This document shows positions 1 to 9,622 of a DNA stretch of 64,000 nt, piece by piece. The notes under the pieces were generated by a model. It did no database searches and was not told the DNA's origin. It saw only the letters and a list, made by a program, of their open reading frames with translations. This DNA is from Thioclava sp. SK-1 (GTDB lineage Bacteria; Pseudomonadota; Alphaproteobacteria; Rhodobacterales; Rhodobacteraceae), in assembly GCF_001705665.1 (NCBI RefSeq), contig NZ_MDHA01000065.1, positions 1 through 64,000 on the forward strand. The letters run 5' to 3'. Every line of letters begins with the position of its first letter. The stretch's first letter is position 1. Both the position numbers and the translations under genes were made by a program.

Positions 1-94
1 CCAGATCATCCGCGACCTGACGACGCGAAAGCCCGCTGGTCAGCGCAATCCGCACCGCATCCTTGCGAAATTCATCCGTTCTGCCTGTGCCCAT
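1..94 (-). CDS. IS3-type transposase OrfA, N-terminal part, runs off window
   Basis: On the minus strand a reading frame begins with ATG at 94, preceded by a good ribosome site (AAGGAG, about 7 bases upstream). It reads MGTGRTDEFRKDAVRIALTS and continues through a Gly-Leu-Ser-Arg-Arg-Gln-Val-Ala helix. This is the start of the small helix-turn-helix OrfA of IS3-family elements, which with OrfB makes the transposase. Only about 31 residues are inside the window. It is identified by resemblance to OrfA openings, not by a full domain. Confidence 0.75.
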   Translation of the reverse strand, partial: MGTGRTDEFRKDAVRIALTSGLSRRQVADDL

Positions 95-157
95 GGTTTA
101 TCTCCTTTGCTGCACATTACGTCATCAAAGGAGCGGCACCAAACCGCGACAAGTCCA
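1..157 (-). mobile_element. End of an IS3-family insertion sequence
   Basis: The element contains the start of OrfA and appears to end at 157. The outermost bases (about 134-157, GCACCAAACCGCGACAAGTCCA reading outward with two differences) match the outer end of another IS fragment at 48811-48832 (GCATCAAACCGTGACAGGTCCA). Finding the same terminal sequence in two places supports this boundary. The element lies at the 3' end of a metallophosphoesterase gene and has truncated it. The remainder lies to the left of the window. Confidence 0.65.
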
Positions 158-558
158 TGAACGTGGCCGAACAGCTGTAGAGCGCCTCTGCGTGCGCCGT
201 TCCAAGTGATCATCGGATAGTGGCAGAGGACGAGGCTATGTTCGCCGTCCTGGATCTCGGCCATGTACTCAGTGCTGGCCCAAGGCAGCGAGATGACGGC
301 TTCATCGTCGTGGTTGCCAATGATCAGATGCTTGCGGCCGGGGAGGCTGTGAAACCAGTTCTCGAACTGTGCCGTATCGTCAGCGCGACCGAAGGCAAAA
401 TCTCCCAAGATCCAGAGGTCATCATCGTGCGCGACACAGCCCTGGAAGTTTGCGATCAGGGCCGCGTTCATCTCCGCGGTTGAGGCGAAGGGGCGCCTGC
501 AGAAGTCGATGATGCGGTGGTGGCCGAAGTGCAGGTCGGCCGAATACCAGTTGGCCAT
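158..558 (-). pseudogene. Metallophosphoesterase, 3' end removed by IS insertion
   Basis: ATG at 558 is chosen because GGAGGG precedes it by about 8 bases and the conserved calcineurin-like opening follows at once (Ser-Ala-Asp-Leu-His-Phe-Gly-His). Other phosphoesterase motifs are intact: GDFAFG, GNHDDE and LCHYPM, then LFGHVHG just before the break. These supply the His, Asp and Asn ligands of the dinuclear metal site. After GHVHG the frame runs into IS sequence and stops at 40, adding about 40 foreign residues. Relatives continue for roughly 20-40 residues beyond this motif. All metal-ligand motifs survive, so residual function is possible, but a native C-terminus is missing. Confidence 0.75.
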
Positions 559-749
559 ACCTGTGCCCTCCGTGTTCGTCACCGCTCAGTTTAGGGACGA
601 GATCATACGGGCGCAAATGCCTGTTAGTTCAGAGGGATTCTGGACGGTAAGACGTTCGAAATGTCAGCAGATGCCAGTCTTGCCCGAGCAAGATGCCAAG
701 TAGAACCGGATAGGTTCCAATCTTCGGCGCACATCACACAAAATGAATT

Positions 750-824
750 TGGCTGGGATGGTAGGATTCGAACCTACGGTACACTGTACCAAAAACAGTT
801 GCCTTACCACTTGGCTACATCCCA
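750..824 (-). tRNA. tRNA-Gln (anticodon TTG)
   Basis: On the minus strand a 75-base sequence folds as a cloverleaf. The acceptor stem is TGGGATG/CATCCCA, the T arm contains GGTTCGAATCC, and the anticodon stem-loop CTGTTTTTGGTACAG places TTG in the anticodon. The CCA end is encoded (750-752). The U1-A72 start is typical of glutamine tRNAs. Confidence 0.95.
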
Positions 825-919
825 ACTTGTGGGGCTATTTAGCGGGGCTTTATTCTGGCTGCAAGAGGAAAAATGTAAAAAATAATTGCGAACTTCATTC
901 GGGTCGTGCAGGGGAGGGC

Positions 920-2110
920 ATGAGCAGTCAAAACACAGTCATTCTTGGGGCCGGCGCTGCTGGCCTGATGGCCGCGATTGAGGTCGCGCGCCGTGGAAAA
1001 CGTGCCATCGTGCTGGACCATGCGTCCCGCGCTGGCGAGAAAATCCGCATCTCCGGTGGGGGGCGATGTAACTTTACGAACCGCGATCTTACACGGCAAA
1101 ATGCGACAGAGCGGTTTTTATCTGAGAATCCGCGCTTTGCCTTGTCAGCGCTAAGCCGGTACCGGCCGCAAGCCTTTATTGACCGTCTCGATCGTGCCGG
1201 GATTGCATGGCATGAAAAACATCGTGGCCAGCTGTTTTGTGACGGGAAGGCGGCGCAGATTATCGCAATGTTACTGGATGATTTGGCACAAGCGGGGGGC
1301 GAAATCTATCTTGGGACACATATCGACGCGGTCGATCGCACTGACAACGGCTTTACTGTCCACACAAGTGACGGCGCGCTGACGGCTGGTTCGGTGATCG
1401 TTGCGACGGGGGGCAAGTCAATTCCGAAGATGGGCGCCACGGGGCTGGGGTATAAAATCGCCGAACGCTTCGGTGTGCCAATTGTTGACCCGCGGCCGGG
1501 TTTGGTGCCTTTGACATTTGCCGAACAAGAGCTGGTGCGGACGAAACCGCTTGCCGGCATTGCCCTGCCTGCGGGTGTGTCGCATCATAAAACGCGCTTT
1601 GACGAAGATCTTTTGTTCACACATCGTGGCCTGTCGGGGCCGGGCATTTTGCAGATCTCCAGTTATTGGCAGGAAGGCGACGCTATCTGCATTGATCTTC
1701 TGCCGGGGGCCGATATCGCGCAGGATTTAGCGGCGCTGAAACAAGACACCGGGCGCATGGCATTGCATAACGCGCTGGCCCGATGGCTCCCCGATAAGAT
1801 TGCTGCGCTGGTGGTGGCGGAGTCGGGGTTGTCTGGCCGTTTGGCAGATCAAAGCAATAAGGCGCTTGGTCATTTGGCCACTCATGTTCATGGCTGGACG
1901 CTGCGGCCGGTGGCCTCTGAAGGGTATCGCACGGCAGAGGTCACATTGGGGGGCGTGTCGACCGATGCGCTGGATGCCAAAACGATGGAGGCAAAATCTG
2001 TGCCGGGGCTGTATTTCATCGGTGAAGTCGTCGATGTGACCGGCTGGCTAGGCGGGTATAATTTCCAATGGGCCTGGGCGTCGGGCTGGGCGGCCGGGCA
2101 GGTGGCATAA
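920..2110 (+). CDS. HI0933/YhiN-family FAD-dependent oxidoreductase
   Basis: This 396-residue flavoprotein belongs to the HI0933/BaiN-like family, whose physiological substrate is mostly unknown. The N-terminal dinucleotide fold is VILGAGAAGLMAA, followed by the family signature GEKIRISGGGRCNFTN. The second glycine-rich strand is VIVATGGKSIPKMGATG. The C-terminal FAD-contact block is GLYFIGEVVDVTGWLGGYNFQWA. The start at 920 is preferred because GGGGAGG lies just upstream; the open frame extends back through the tRNA-Gln region and that part is not real. The gene stands alone, convergent with trxA, with a shared terminator. Confidence 0.9.
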   Translation: MSSQNTVILGAGAAGLMAAIEVARRGKRAIVLDHASRAGEKIRISGGGRCNFTNRDLTRQNATERFLSENPRFALSALSRYRPQAFIDRLDRAGIAWHEKHRGQLFCDGKAAQIIAMLLDDLAQAGGEIYLGTHIDAVDRTDNGFTVHTSDGALTAGSVIVATGGKSIPKMGATGLGYKIAERFGVPIVDPRPGLVPLTFAEQELVRTKPLAGIALPAGVSHHKTRFDEDLLFTHRGLSGPGILQISSYWQEGDAICIDLLPGADIAQDLAALKQDTGRMALHNALARWLPDKIAALVVAESGLSGRLADQSNKALGHLATHVHGWTLRPVASEGYRTAEVTLGGVSTDALDAKTMEAKSVPGLYFIGEVVDVTGWLGGYNFQWAWASGWAAGQVA

Positions 2111-2140
2111 TCTGATCGTACGTCTCATAGTGAAATGCAA

Positions 2141-2172
2141 AACGGCCGGTCGTTATGACCGGCCGTTGTTTA
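2141..2172. terminator. Bidirectional terminator between flavoprotein gene and trxA
   Basis: A perfect 11-bp inverted repeat (AACGGCCGGTC, loop GTTAT, GACCGGCCGTT) is followed on plus by GTTTAATT and on minus by TTTTGCATTT. It sits between two convergent genes and probably ends both. Confidence 0.8.
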
Positions 2173-2190
2173 ATTCCATCCTGCATTCGA

Positions 2191-2511
2191 TCAGATCGCG
2201 GATTGGATCCAGCTTTGCAGGGCCGCTTTCGGGGCCGCGCCGGTTTTATTCGACACTACTTCGCCATCCTTGAACAGGAACAGCGCCGGAATGCCACGTA
2301 CACCCAATGTTGCCGGGCTATCGGGGTTCTCGTCGACATTGACCTTTACGATCTTGACCTTGCCTTCCATTTCAGTGGCAAGCTCTTCCAGCGACGGGCC
2401 GATTTGGCGGCATGGGCCGCACCATTCTGCCCAAAAGTCGACGACGACTGGGATGCTGGATTTGCGAACTTCTTCGTCGAATGTGGAATCTGTGACTGCG
2501 ACAGTGGCCAT
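2191..2511 (-). CDS. trxA: Thioredoxin
   Basis: A 106-residue thioredoxin, the usual length for TrxA. The redox site is WCGPC (Cys31 and Cys34), followed by the cis-proline segment [14 protein letters not shown]. It reduces cytoplasmic protein disulfides using electrons from thioredoxin reductase. The ribosome site AAGGAGAG precedes the ATG. It is the last gene of a minus-strand run after addA, with a 54-base gap, and is closed by the terminator at 2141-2172. A gap of this size could hold its own promoter; none is obvious. Confidence 0.97.
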   Translation of the reverse strand: MATVAVTDSTFDEEVRKSSIPVVVDFWAEWCGPCRQIGPSLEELATEMEGKVKIVKVNVDENPDSPATLGVRGIPALFLFKDGEVVSNKTGAAPKAALQSWIQSAI

Positions 2512-2565
2512 GAGTCTCTCCTTAATCTGCGGTTGGGTGGAACGTAGGGATGCGACCGGGCAGCG

Positions 2566-5500
2566 TCAAGATACGGGGTCTGTGCGAAGCGCATCATCTA
2601 ATTGTGCGCTATCAGCCCAGGTGATGGTTGCTGTGGCGGTCCATAGGATGCCGCAGTCGATCTGTTTATCGGGATGAATCTCTTTCAATGCAGCACGATA
2701 GGCGGCCAGTTGCCGCAACAGGCCCAGGGGAATTTGCGCCGCCTGTCGGGGCACAATAGCATTGGATTTATAATCCAAAACTTTCACATGGCTGTCCGTA
2801 ATCAACAGACGGTCGATGATTCCGTGCATCTGCGCGCCATCGAAATCTGCGAGCGGCGCGGTCACTTCCACTTCAGCCAGGGTTTCGGGGCCAAGGAAAG
2901 GTTGCATTTCGGGGGCCTCCAGCACCCGCACCGCCTCTGCCATCAGCGCGGGCAGATCGGCGGGTTCGGCCGCATCATCACCCGCCAGCAACATCTCTGA
3001 CGCCCAAGCGTCCCACTGATCACGGGGCCAGTTCGGCAGATGCTCCAGCAGCAAATGAATGTGTCTGCCCCGGCGCTTTGCCGCGTCTTCATCCAGGCCC
3101 AGCCCCTCACCTGGAAGGGCCTTGGCGCCGCCCAGATCCGATGGGGTGATCGGCTTAGCGGGTTTTGCCGGGCGTTTGGCCGGGGTTTGGGTCCAATCGG
3201 GCAGGGCGGCGCGGCTGATCACGCGTGTTTCAGCCATTGGGCCATTTTTCGGCCAAGCGCCATGTGACAACCGTCGGATTGGCCCCTGCGCGCGCAGCTC
3301 TGGGGACTGGCCGTGGTCTTCCTTTGCCCCGGCGGCGTGCAGCCCGTCAGCCACCAGCCCATACCAGCTTTCTGGCCCGGTCCCCACATCACCGGCGGCG
3401 GCCACGATCAGCCATCGTTCCGCCCGTGTCATCGCGACATATAGCAGCCGCATTTTTTCTTCTTCCTGCCGCTGTGTCGTGAAGTCAGCCGCGTGTTTTA
3501 AAATATCCGGGCGTTCATCCTTGACGGTGTCCCAAGCGGCGATTTCATCGTCACCAATACGTTGGATTTTGGGCGTGTGCGGTTTTTGGGACGGTTTGGC
3601 AGTGTCGGGCAGGATAACCACGGGGGCCTCCAGCCCTTTCGACCCGTGCACAGTCATCACCCGGATGGCGCGCCCGCCGGAGTCCAATTGCCGCTTTACC
3701 TGCACATCATCTGTGGCCAGCCAGACCAGAAACCCGGTCAACGATGGTACGTCCGAGCGTTCAAAGGCCAATGCCTGCGAGATCAACTCATCAATCCCGT
3801 CTTCGGCTTCGATCCCAAGACGCGCGATCAGCTTTTCGCGGCCTTGATGACGGGTCAGCAACCGTTCGATCAAATCATGTGGGCGCAAGAAATCTGCCTG
3901 GCCCAGCAAATCTTGTAGCACCCGAATTGTCGGGCCATGTTCGGGCGCATTGCGCAGCGCCTCCCATAAATAGCCGGGGCGCGGCTGGGCCAGGGTGTAA
4001 AGCTGTTGCTCGGTCCAGCCGAAAAATGGCGATTTCAGGGCCTCCGCCAATGCCAGATCATCTTCGGGTGTGGCCAAAAACCGCAAGACCGCGCCGATGT
4101 CTTTTACCGCCAGCTCGGCACCCAATTTCAAGCGATCCGCCCCGGCAATCGCCAGGCCGGCGGCCTTGCACGAACGGATGATTTCCGCAAACAAGTCAGA
4201 GCGGCGCTGAACAAGGATCAAGAAATCGCCTTCATGCAGGGGCCGGGCATTCGCGCCGGTGGCATCTGGAAGCTGCACGCCTGCATCGATCATCGCGCGA
4301 ATTTCCTGCGCGATTGTTTTCGCCAAAATGACGGTGTGATGTGTTTCTTCGATCAGGTCGATCGGGTCTTCCCAATTGCCCGCTGGGGATTTCTCTGATG
4401 CCTCAATGGTGGGCCACAGATCTACACGGCCCGGCATTGCGTCGAAAAATGAGATATGTTCGGGCACCCCGCCCAAACCCTGTGCTGCCTCGCCACGGTC
4501 AAAGGTCCTGTCAGTCAACCCCAACACAGCATGAGAGGAGCGGAAGGAATGTTTCAGTTCGGCCTTTTGCAAGGGGCGGTCGATGGCGTCAAATTTTTGC
4601 GCGAAATGGCTCTGCATCGCCTCAAACTTGGCCAGATCGGCACCTTGAAACGAATAGATCGACTGCTTTCTGTCGCCAACGATAAAGATCGTTCGCGATT
4701 CATCACGGGCCCCTTCGCCGGCGGTGAATTCATCGGCCAAACGCTCAATCACGGCCCATTGCCCAGGCGAGGTATCTTGCGCCTCATCCACCAAAATATG
4801 GTCGATCCCACCATCCAGTCGGAATAAGACCCATTGTGCCAAGGCGGAATCAGATAAAAGCCGTCCGGCGCGGTCGATCAAATCATCGAAATCCAGCCAT
4901 CCGCGTGCGGCTTTTTCCGCCGCCAGTCGGGGTAGGAACACATCCGCAAACCGGTGCAGCGCCTCCATACGGCGGGCGGCTTGCAAGGCGCATCGCTTTG
5001 GCCGCGCGATTTCGACACGGTCGATCAGCTCGTTAAGATCATCCATTAAATTGGCGCAGGCTAGTCGTGCGTCCTTGGTCGGAAAAGACCCTGACTTACC
5101 GCTAAATGGCTGCGCCGTGCGTGCACCGGTCAGCAAAACATCTTCCAGAACCGAAAGGCTGGAAAGGTCTGCCCCGCTTAGGGTCGCAAGTTTTGCGGCA
5201 GCCTTCTGGTCAGTCGGGCCAGATGTTTTCAACACAGTGACCAAATCCGCGAGCATCTTCAGATCATGCGTGTCGAACACATCCGCGAGCAGCGTCGCTT
5301 CGTCATATCCCGGGGGCAAGTCAAACTGCGCCAGCATGTCATCGAAACAAAGCCCCATGCCAAAGCCGGTGCGGTTGTGCACCATCGCCTGCAACAATGG
5401 TGTCAGATCTTCTAGCGCGCCGATCATGGCCAGATGATCCAATGCGGCGCGGTCTTCACCGCTGGCGATATCTTCCAAAATGTCTTGCCGCATCCTTTGC

Positions 5501-5973
5501 GCAGCACGCTCGTCCATCTCGCTGAACCCATGCGGGACGCCCGCCTCCAGCGGAAAACGGCGCAGCAATGCCGCACAAAACGAGTGAATGGTCTGGATCT
5601 TCAACCCACCCGGGGCCTCGATGGCCTTGGCAAATAACCGCCGGGCCTCTGCCAGACGCTCGGGCAGGATCGGGCCTTCTTCGCCCAGTTTGCTTAGTTC
5701 TGTGCGCAGCTGTGCATCGGGCAGCATGGCCCAGCCACCCAAACGGCCCAACAGGCGGTTTTGCATCTCTGTCGCGGCGGCTTTGGTATAGGTTAGACAC
5801 AGCACTTTCTGCGGCTCTGTTCCAGCCAAAAGCAGCCGCGCAACGCGGTCGGTCAGCACGCGCGTTTTGCCCGATCCGGCATTGGCCGACAGCCATGTTG
5901 ACCGCGTCGGAGACGCCGCGCGGATCTGTGCTTCGCTTGCGGCGTCGCGCGGTGTGGGGGCAGGGGCAGTCAT
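2566..5973 (-). CDS. addA: Double-strand break repair helicase-nuclease AddA
   Basis: This 1135-residue UvrD-type helicase is the AddA subunit of the AddAB end-resection complex, the counterpart of RecBCD. Visible helicase motifs are Walker A ANAGSGKT (residues 30-37), Walker B VDEAQD, motif V HGSKGLEAPVVIL and motif VI LLYVAMTRAERW. The C-terminal nuclease domain shows HGIIDRL followed by the catalytic DYKSN. The start codon overlaps the end of addB by 4 bases (ATGA), so translation is probably coupled. Length and domain order are those of alphaproteobacterial AddA. Confidence 0.96.
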   Translation of the reverse strand: MTAPAPTPRDAASEAQIRAASPTRSTWLSANAGSGKTRVLTDRVARLLLAGTEPQKVLCLTYTKAAATEMQNRLLGRLGGWAMLPDAQLRTELSKLGEEGPILPERLAEARRLFAKAIEAPGGLKIQTIHSFCAALLRRFPLEAGVPHGFSEMDERAAQRMRQDILEDIASGEDRAALDHLAMIGALEDLTPLLQAMVHNRTGFGMGLCFDDMLAQFDLPPGYDEATLLADVFDTHDLKMLADLVTVLKTSGPTDQKAAAKLATLSGADLSSLSVLEDVLLTGARTAQPFSGKSGSFPTKDARLACANLMDDLNELIDRVEIARPKRCALQAARRMEALHRFADVFLPRLAAEKAARGWLDFDDLIDRAGRLLSDSALAQWVLFRLDGGIDHILVDEAQDTSPGQWAVIERLADEFTAGEGARDESRTIFIVGDRKQSIYSFQGADLAKFEAMQSHFAQKFDAIDRPLQKAELKHSFRSSHAVLGLTDRTFDRGEAAQGLGGVPEHISFFDAMPGRVDLWPTIEASEKSPAGNWEDPIDLIEETHHTVILAKTIAQEIRAMIDAGVQLPDATGANARPLHEGDFLILVQRRSDLFAEIIRSCKAAGLAIAGADRLKLGAELAVKDIGAVLRFLATPEDDLALAEALKSPFFGWTEQQLYTLAQPRPGYLWEALRNAPEHGPTIRVLQDLLGQADFLRPHDLIERLLTRHQGREKLIARLGIEAEDGIDELISQALAFERSDVPSLTGFLVWLATDDVQVKRQLDSGGRAIRVMTVHGSKGLEAPVVILPDTAKPSQKPHTPKIQRIGDDEIAAWDTVKDERPDILKHAADFTTQRQEEEKMRLLYVAMTRAERWLIVAAAGDVGTGPESWYGLVADGLHAAGAKEDHGQSPELRAQGPIRRLSHGAWPKNGPMAETRVISRAALPDWTQTPAKRPAKPAKPITPSDLGGAKALPGEGLGLDEDAAKRRGRHIHLLLEHLPNWPRDQWDAWASEMLLAGDDAAEPADLPALMAEAVRVLEAPEMQPFLGPETLAEVEVTAPLADFDGAQMHGIIDRLLITDSHVKVLDYKSNAIVPRQAAQIPLGLLRQLAAYRAALKEIHPDKQIDCGILWTATATITWADSAQLDDALRTDPVS

Positions 5974-8936
5974 GTCAAATCCTCTGGCACGGCCTCATCA
6001 GACAATTCCCATTCGCCAAAGCGCGACAGGTGGCCATAATCGCTTGCATGGCTTTGCAATTCCATCGCGCGCTGCGCGGTATAGCCTTGTTTGGGGTCAA
6101 AATATTGCGCGATCAGCATCTCAAATTTTGCCCAGCTTTCGGCCACGCTTTCTTCGCGGGCCGGCGTGTTGCCGTGTTTACGGGTGATGATCTTCGAACC
6201 GAAATCTGTCGTGGCACCGGCAGCGCCCAATTGGATATAACTCATACCAGCGACTTCGCGCGGGCCAAGGACCTCAAAGGCGCCGCGTTCAACCATCGCC
6301 GCTTCCAATAGCAACTGCTTATCATAGCTGATGACCTGCGCCGCGGTGGGCGGTGTGCCGGATTTGTAATCATAAATCCGTGCCCGGCCATCATGCAGCA
6401 GATCAATGCGATCTGGCTTGGCCGTCAGCGTGAATATTGGGTTTTGCAATGTCACGCTGCGCTGGTTTTCGACCACCACAGGCGTGCCATTTTCGGCGCG
6501 ATGGATTTCATCGGCGACAAAGCGTTTGGCGATCCGTGCAATTCGCGCCAACCACAGCCGCTGCGCCGAGGGCCAAGGCACCGTCTTTTGCAGCACCTCT
6601 TCGGCCACACGCAACAGCCGGTCATGCGCCTGCTCAGGTGTGTCGTCGGAAATGGGGCGTTCGGTGAATGTCTCGACGATCTTGTGCAATACGGTTCCGC
6701 GCAGCAAGGGGTCAGGCTCTGGTGACAGCGGATTCAAAGGGTTCAGCCGCAAAATCCGCTTTGCATAAATCGCATATGGATCACGGATCAGCGTCCGGAT
6801 CGCGGTCACCGACAGTTCTTTGGGTCGCTTTTCGACAGGGGGGCGGGGCGACGGCCTGCGCATGGGCGCGACATCTTGGCGTGGCGCGTCAAGCGATTGC
6901 GCCATGTCGACCCAACGGTTACCACGGTCAACCATTGCCTTTAATGCCTGTGGGCCGTCTTGTGCGGTCAGGCCCGACAACAGGTTCATCAAGCGGTTGA
7001 TCCAACGCGATGGCACTGTTTCCGCTTCGGCATCGCGGCGGGCGCGTGACAAGATCACCTGCGGGGCTGCGACGGCTTGTTGAAAGTCATGCGCTGACAG
7101 GCCAATTTGGCGTTCCGGCAACAGCAGCCCGGCCTCTAGCCGCATCGCACGGCTAAGCCAAGGGTCGGGGGCCGGGGCTTCGGGCCAGCTGCCTTCGTTC
7201 AGCCCGGCCAAAATCACCAGGTCCGCCCCTTGGGTCCGGGCCTCCAGCGTGCCCCAGATGGCAATATTGGGATGGGCAGCCAGCCCGGCGCGCGCCATCC
7301 CGCCTTGCAGCAGGTGATGCACCAGATCGGCATAATCGCTGCGACTATAGTCCCCGGCAGTATCGGATTCGCGCAGCAATTCGGCAAAGATCCGACGGGC
7401 CTCACGCCCGCCTTCTTCCAGCCACAGCTCTGACGCGTCAATATCGCCGCCCGGCCCGGCTGCCAAATCCGCTGTGATCGCCAGATGTGCCGTGCAGATT
7501 TGGGTCAAAGGACCGCCCTGCGCGGCCGCTAACGCAGTAAGAACCGCCCAAACCCATTCGGCCCAGCGAATTTTGTCGTCGTCCTCTTTGGCCCATTTCA
7601 TCAGTGCATCGCGGTCCGGAAAGGCCGGGCCATATCGACGTAAGCGCAGCTCTAATTCGCGGGTGTATCGCAGATGGGTGCCGCGCAATGTGGACCCCGT
7701 CGCTGTCAGCGGGTGCTTCAGCAAAATCAGCACGCCATCCAGCGCAATCCGTTGTCCCATCATCGCGGCCACATGGCGGATCAAACGCCCCGGCGCGGTC
7801 TGTTGTAATGGCTGTCCGGCGGAATCATCGGGGGTGATCCCCCAACGATCCAGCGCGACCGCAACGCGGCGGGTCAGCAAACGGTCGGGTGAAATCAGGG
7901 CGGCGGTTCGTCCCTGTTCGGCCGCTTCGCGCAGCACAAGCGCAAGCGCTACGGCTTCGTGGCGGGGATCCGGGGCCTCGATCAGGGTTATATCGCGAGT
8001 GCATTCGGCTAGATCAGGCAGGGATTGCCCTTCGCTCATCCATTGATCGGTCACTGGCGCGGGCCGCAGTGCCAAGGAGATCATCGCATTGCGCGCGGGC
8101 GATGCGGGTGGGGTTATGCTCCAATTTTGGACCTGATTTGGTGGCACGTCCAGTCGGTCCAAAAAGGCACGGTAACGATATTGCGGGTGATCCTCGATCG
8201 GGAAACTGCCCGATTTTAAGCTGCTCCACGCCAAATCGGGCATTTCAAAATCATATCCGGGCAGAACAACCGTGCCATTTGGCAGTCGCGCGACATGCTC
8301 CATGAACAAAGCCGTTGCCCCGCGCGAACCGGTGGAGCCTGCCACGATAATCGGGTCACTGGGGGGGGACATGGCCCATGTGTCTAAAATATGCTGCACG
8401 ACGCGGCGTTGACGCGCCTCGGAATCCGGGGTGGCATCGGGTTCAAAATACCGCGCCACAATACGAATGAAATCAAGGCTTAGACGCCAATGCTGGGCGT
8501 GGGTGTCCGCGATATCCAACGCCTCAAGCGCATCGGGGGGCACGCCTTCGCTTTGCATTTCGGCCATTAATGTGGCGAGGCTCTCTGCCAGACCAAACCG
8601 CCCGTGACCGGCCTCAAACCCCGGTAGGCGATCTACCAACCCCGCGACAAGCTGCGCAAGTTCCAATTTGCGCCGTAGCGATGGGATTGCAGGGGGCAAT
8701 CCGGGCAATGGTGCACGGCCAAGATCTGTAACCAACTTTAGCCGCGGCAGGTAGCGCGCGCCGTGGCGGTCGAATTCTTCGCGCACGCGGCGCATCATCC
8801 GCCCCGCGTTCAGGTACAGATGAACGCGGGCCATGGCTTCGGGGGGGTGATCTGCCATTTTGGCGATCAAGCCATTGACCAATTCACGCGGAAAATCGAC
8901 CCCACATGGCAGGGCGTGAACGGTGGGTGCAGTCAT
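5970..8936 (-). CDS. addB: Double-strand break repair protein AddB
   Basis: This 988-residue protein is the partner subunit of AddA. It has the alphaproteobacterial form: the N-terminus carries no canonical Walker A motif (it begins MTAPTVHALPCGVDFPRELV), so this subunit is probably not an active ATPase. The C-terminal PD-(D/E)XK nuclease is present, with FTLTAKPDRIDLL followed by YDYKSG. Its stop overlaps the addA start, and its own start overlaps the end of murU by 4 bases. Both subunits therefore have nuclease centres, as expected for AddAB. Confidence 0.95.
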   Translation of the reverse strand: MTAPTVHALPCGVDFPRELVNGLIAKMADHPPEAMARVHLYLNAGRMMRRVREEFDRHGARYLPRLKLVTDLGRAPLPGLPPAIPSLRRKLELAQLVAGLVDRLPGFEAGHGRFGLAESLATLMAEMQSEGVPPDALEALDIADTHAQHWRLSLDFIRIVARYFEPDATPDSEARQRRVVQHILDTWAMSPPSDPIIVAGSTGSRGATALFMEHVARLPNGTVVLPGYDFEMPDLAWSSLKSGSFPIEDHPQYRYRAFLDRLDVPPNQVQNWSITPPASPARNAMISLALRPAPVTDQWMSEGQSLPDLAECTRDITLIEAPDPRHEAVALALVLREAAEQGRTAALISPDRLLTRRVAVALDRWGITPDDSAGQPLQQTAPGRLIRHVAAMMGQRIALDGVLILLKHPLTATGSTLRGTHLRYTRELELRLRRYGPAFPDRDALMKWAKEDDDKIRWAEWVWAVLTALAAAQGGPLTQICTAHLAITADLAAGPGGDIDASELWLEEGGREARRIFAELLRESDTAGDYSRSDYADLVHHLLQGGMARAGLAAHPNIAIWGTLEARTQGADLVILAGLNEGSWPEAPAPDPWLSRAMRLEAGLLLPERQIGLSAHDFQQAVAAPQVILSRARRDAEAETVPSRWINRLMNLLSGLTAQDGPQALKAMVDRGNRWVDMAQSLDAPRQDVAPMRRPSPRPPVEKRPKELSVTAIRTLIRDPYAIYAKRILRLNPLNPLSPEPDPLLRGTVLHKIVETFTERPISDDTPEQAHDRLLRVAEEVLQKTVPWPSAQRLWLARIARIAKRFVADEIHRAENGTPVVVENQRSVTLQNPIFTLTAKPDRIDLLHDGRARIYDYKSGTPPTAAQVISYDKQLLLEAAMVERGAFEVLGPREVAGMSYIQLGAAGATTDFGSKIITRKHGNTPAREESVAESWAKFEMLIAQYFDPKQGYTAQRAMELQSHASDYGHLSRFGEWELSDEAVPEDLT

Positions 8937-9622
8937 GGCGTGTCCTTCAACAGGGTTTCTGCCAACGCAATACTGTCCGGACGGCCCACATCACACCAAC
9001 CACCGCGATGCACAACACCATAGACCCGGCCCTGCGCCAGCAGCTGATCCCACAGCAGGTTCAGCGAGAAAACGTCATGCGTGATATCATGCAAACCTGT
9101 CGGATCAATGATTTGCGCCCCGGTATACACATGGCCCTTACCGCGCGTTAGCCGCCCATCGGGCGCAAGCGTAAAATCGCCCGTCCCGGTGTGACCCTGT
9201 GCCCGTTCTGGCGGCACAAGCATCAGCAAAGCCGACATTTGCGCGCCATCCCATGCCGCTCGCAACCCGGTTAACGGGTTCGGTCCGGTCCAGATCGCAT
9301 CCGTGTTGAGGGTAAAAACTGGACCATCCCCCAGCAGTGGCAATGCCTTGCGCAGCCCGCCACCGGTTTCCAAAACCCGATCGCGCTCATCCGAAATATC
9401 GACGCCGCGACCGGCCAGATGATCAACAACCTGCTCGCCAAGATAATGGATATTGGCGACCTTGCGTGCCATCCCGGCCTGTTCCACCAGATCCAGCGCA
9501 TGATCAAGCAGCGCGCGGCCTGCAACCTGGACCAAGGGCTTTGGTCGTTGTGCTGTCAGAGGCCCCATCCGGGTTCCAAAGCCCGCGGCAAACAACATCA
9601 GGGCATCTGGCGTGTGGCGCAT
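8933..9622 (-). CDS. murU: N-acetylmuramate-1-phosphate uridylyltransferase-like nucleotidyltransferase
   Basis: This 229-residue nucleotidyltransferase has the sugar-phosphate signature LFAAGFGTRMGPLTAQRPKPL and, later, LNTDAIW (metal-binding Asp) and GGWCDVGRP. MurU converts MurNAc-1-phosphate and UTP to UDP-MurNAc in the anabolic recycling route for peptidoglycan. The assignment rests on the family features and on the adjacent amgK, which makes the MurNAc-1-phosphate; the two overlap by 25 bases. A more general NDP-sugar role cannot be excluded from sequence alone. Confidence 0.85.
   Translation of the reverse strand: MRHTPDALMLFAAGFGTRMGPLTAQRPKPLVQVAGRALLDHALDLVEQAGMARKVANIHYLGEQVVDHLAGRGVDISDERDRVLETGGGLRKALPLLGDGPVFTLNTDAIWTGPNPLTGLRAAWDGAQMSALLMLVPPERAQGHTGTGDFTLAPDGRLTRGKGHVYTGAQIIDPTGLHDITHDVFSLNLLWDQLLAQGRVYGVVHRGGWCDVGRPDSIALAETLLKDTP

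Noticed and set aside
3059-5437. Several plus-strand ORFs of 100-260 residues opposite addA
   Set aside because: All are antisense shadows in a gene whose helicase and nuclease motifs are intact from end to end.
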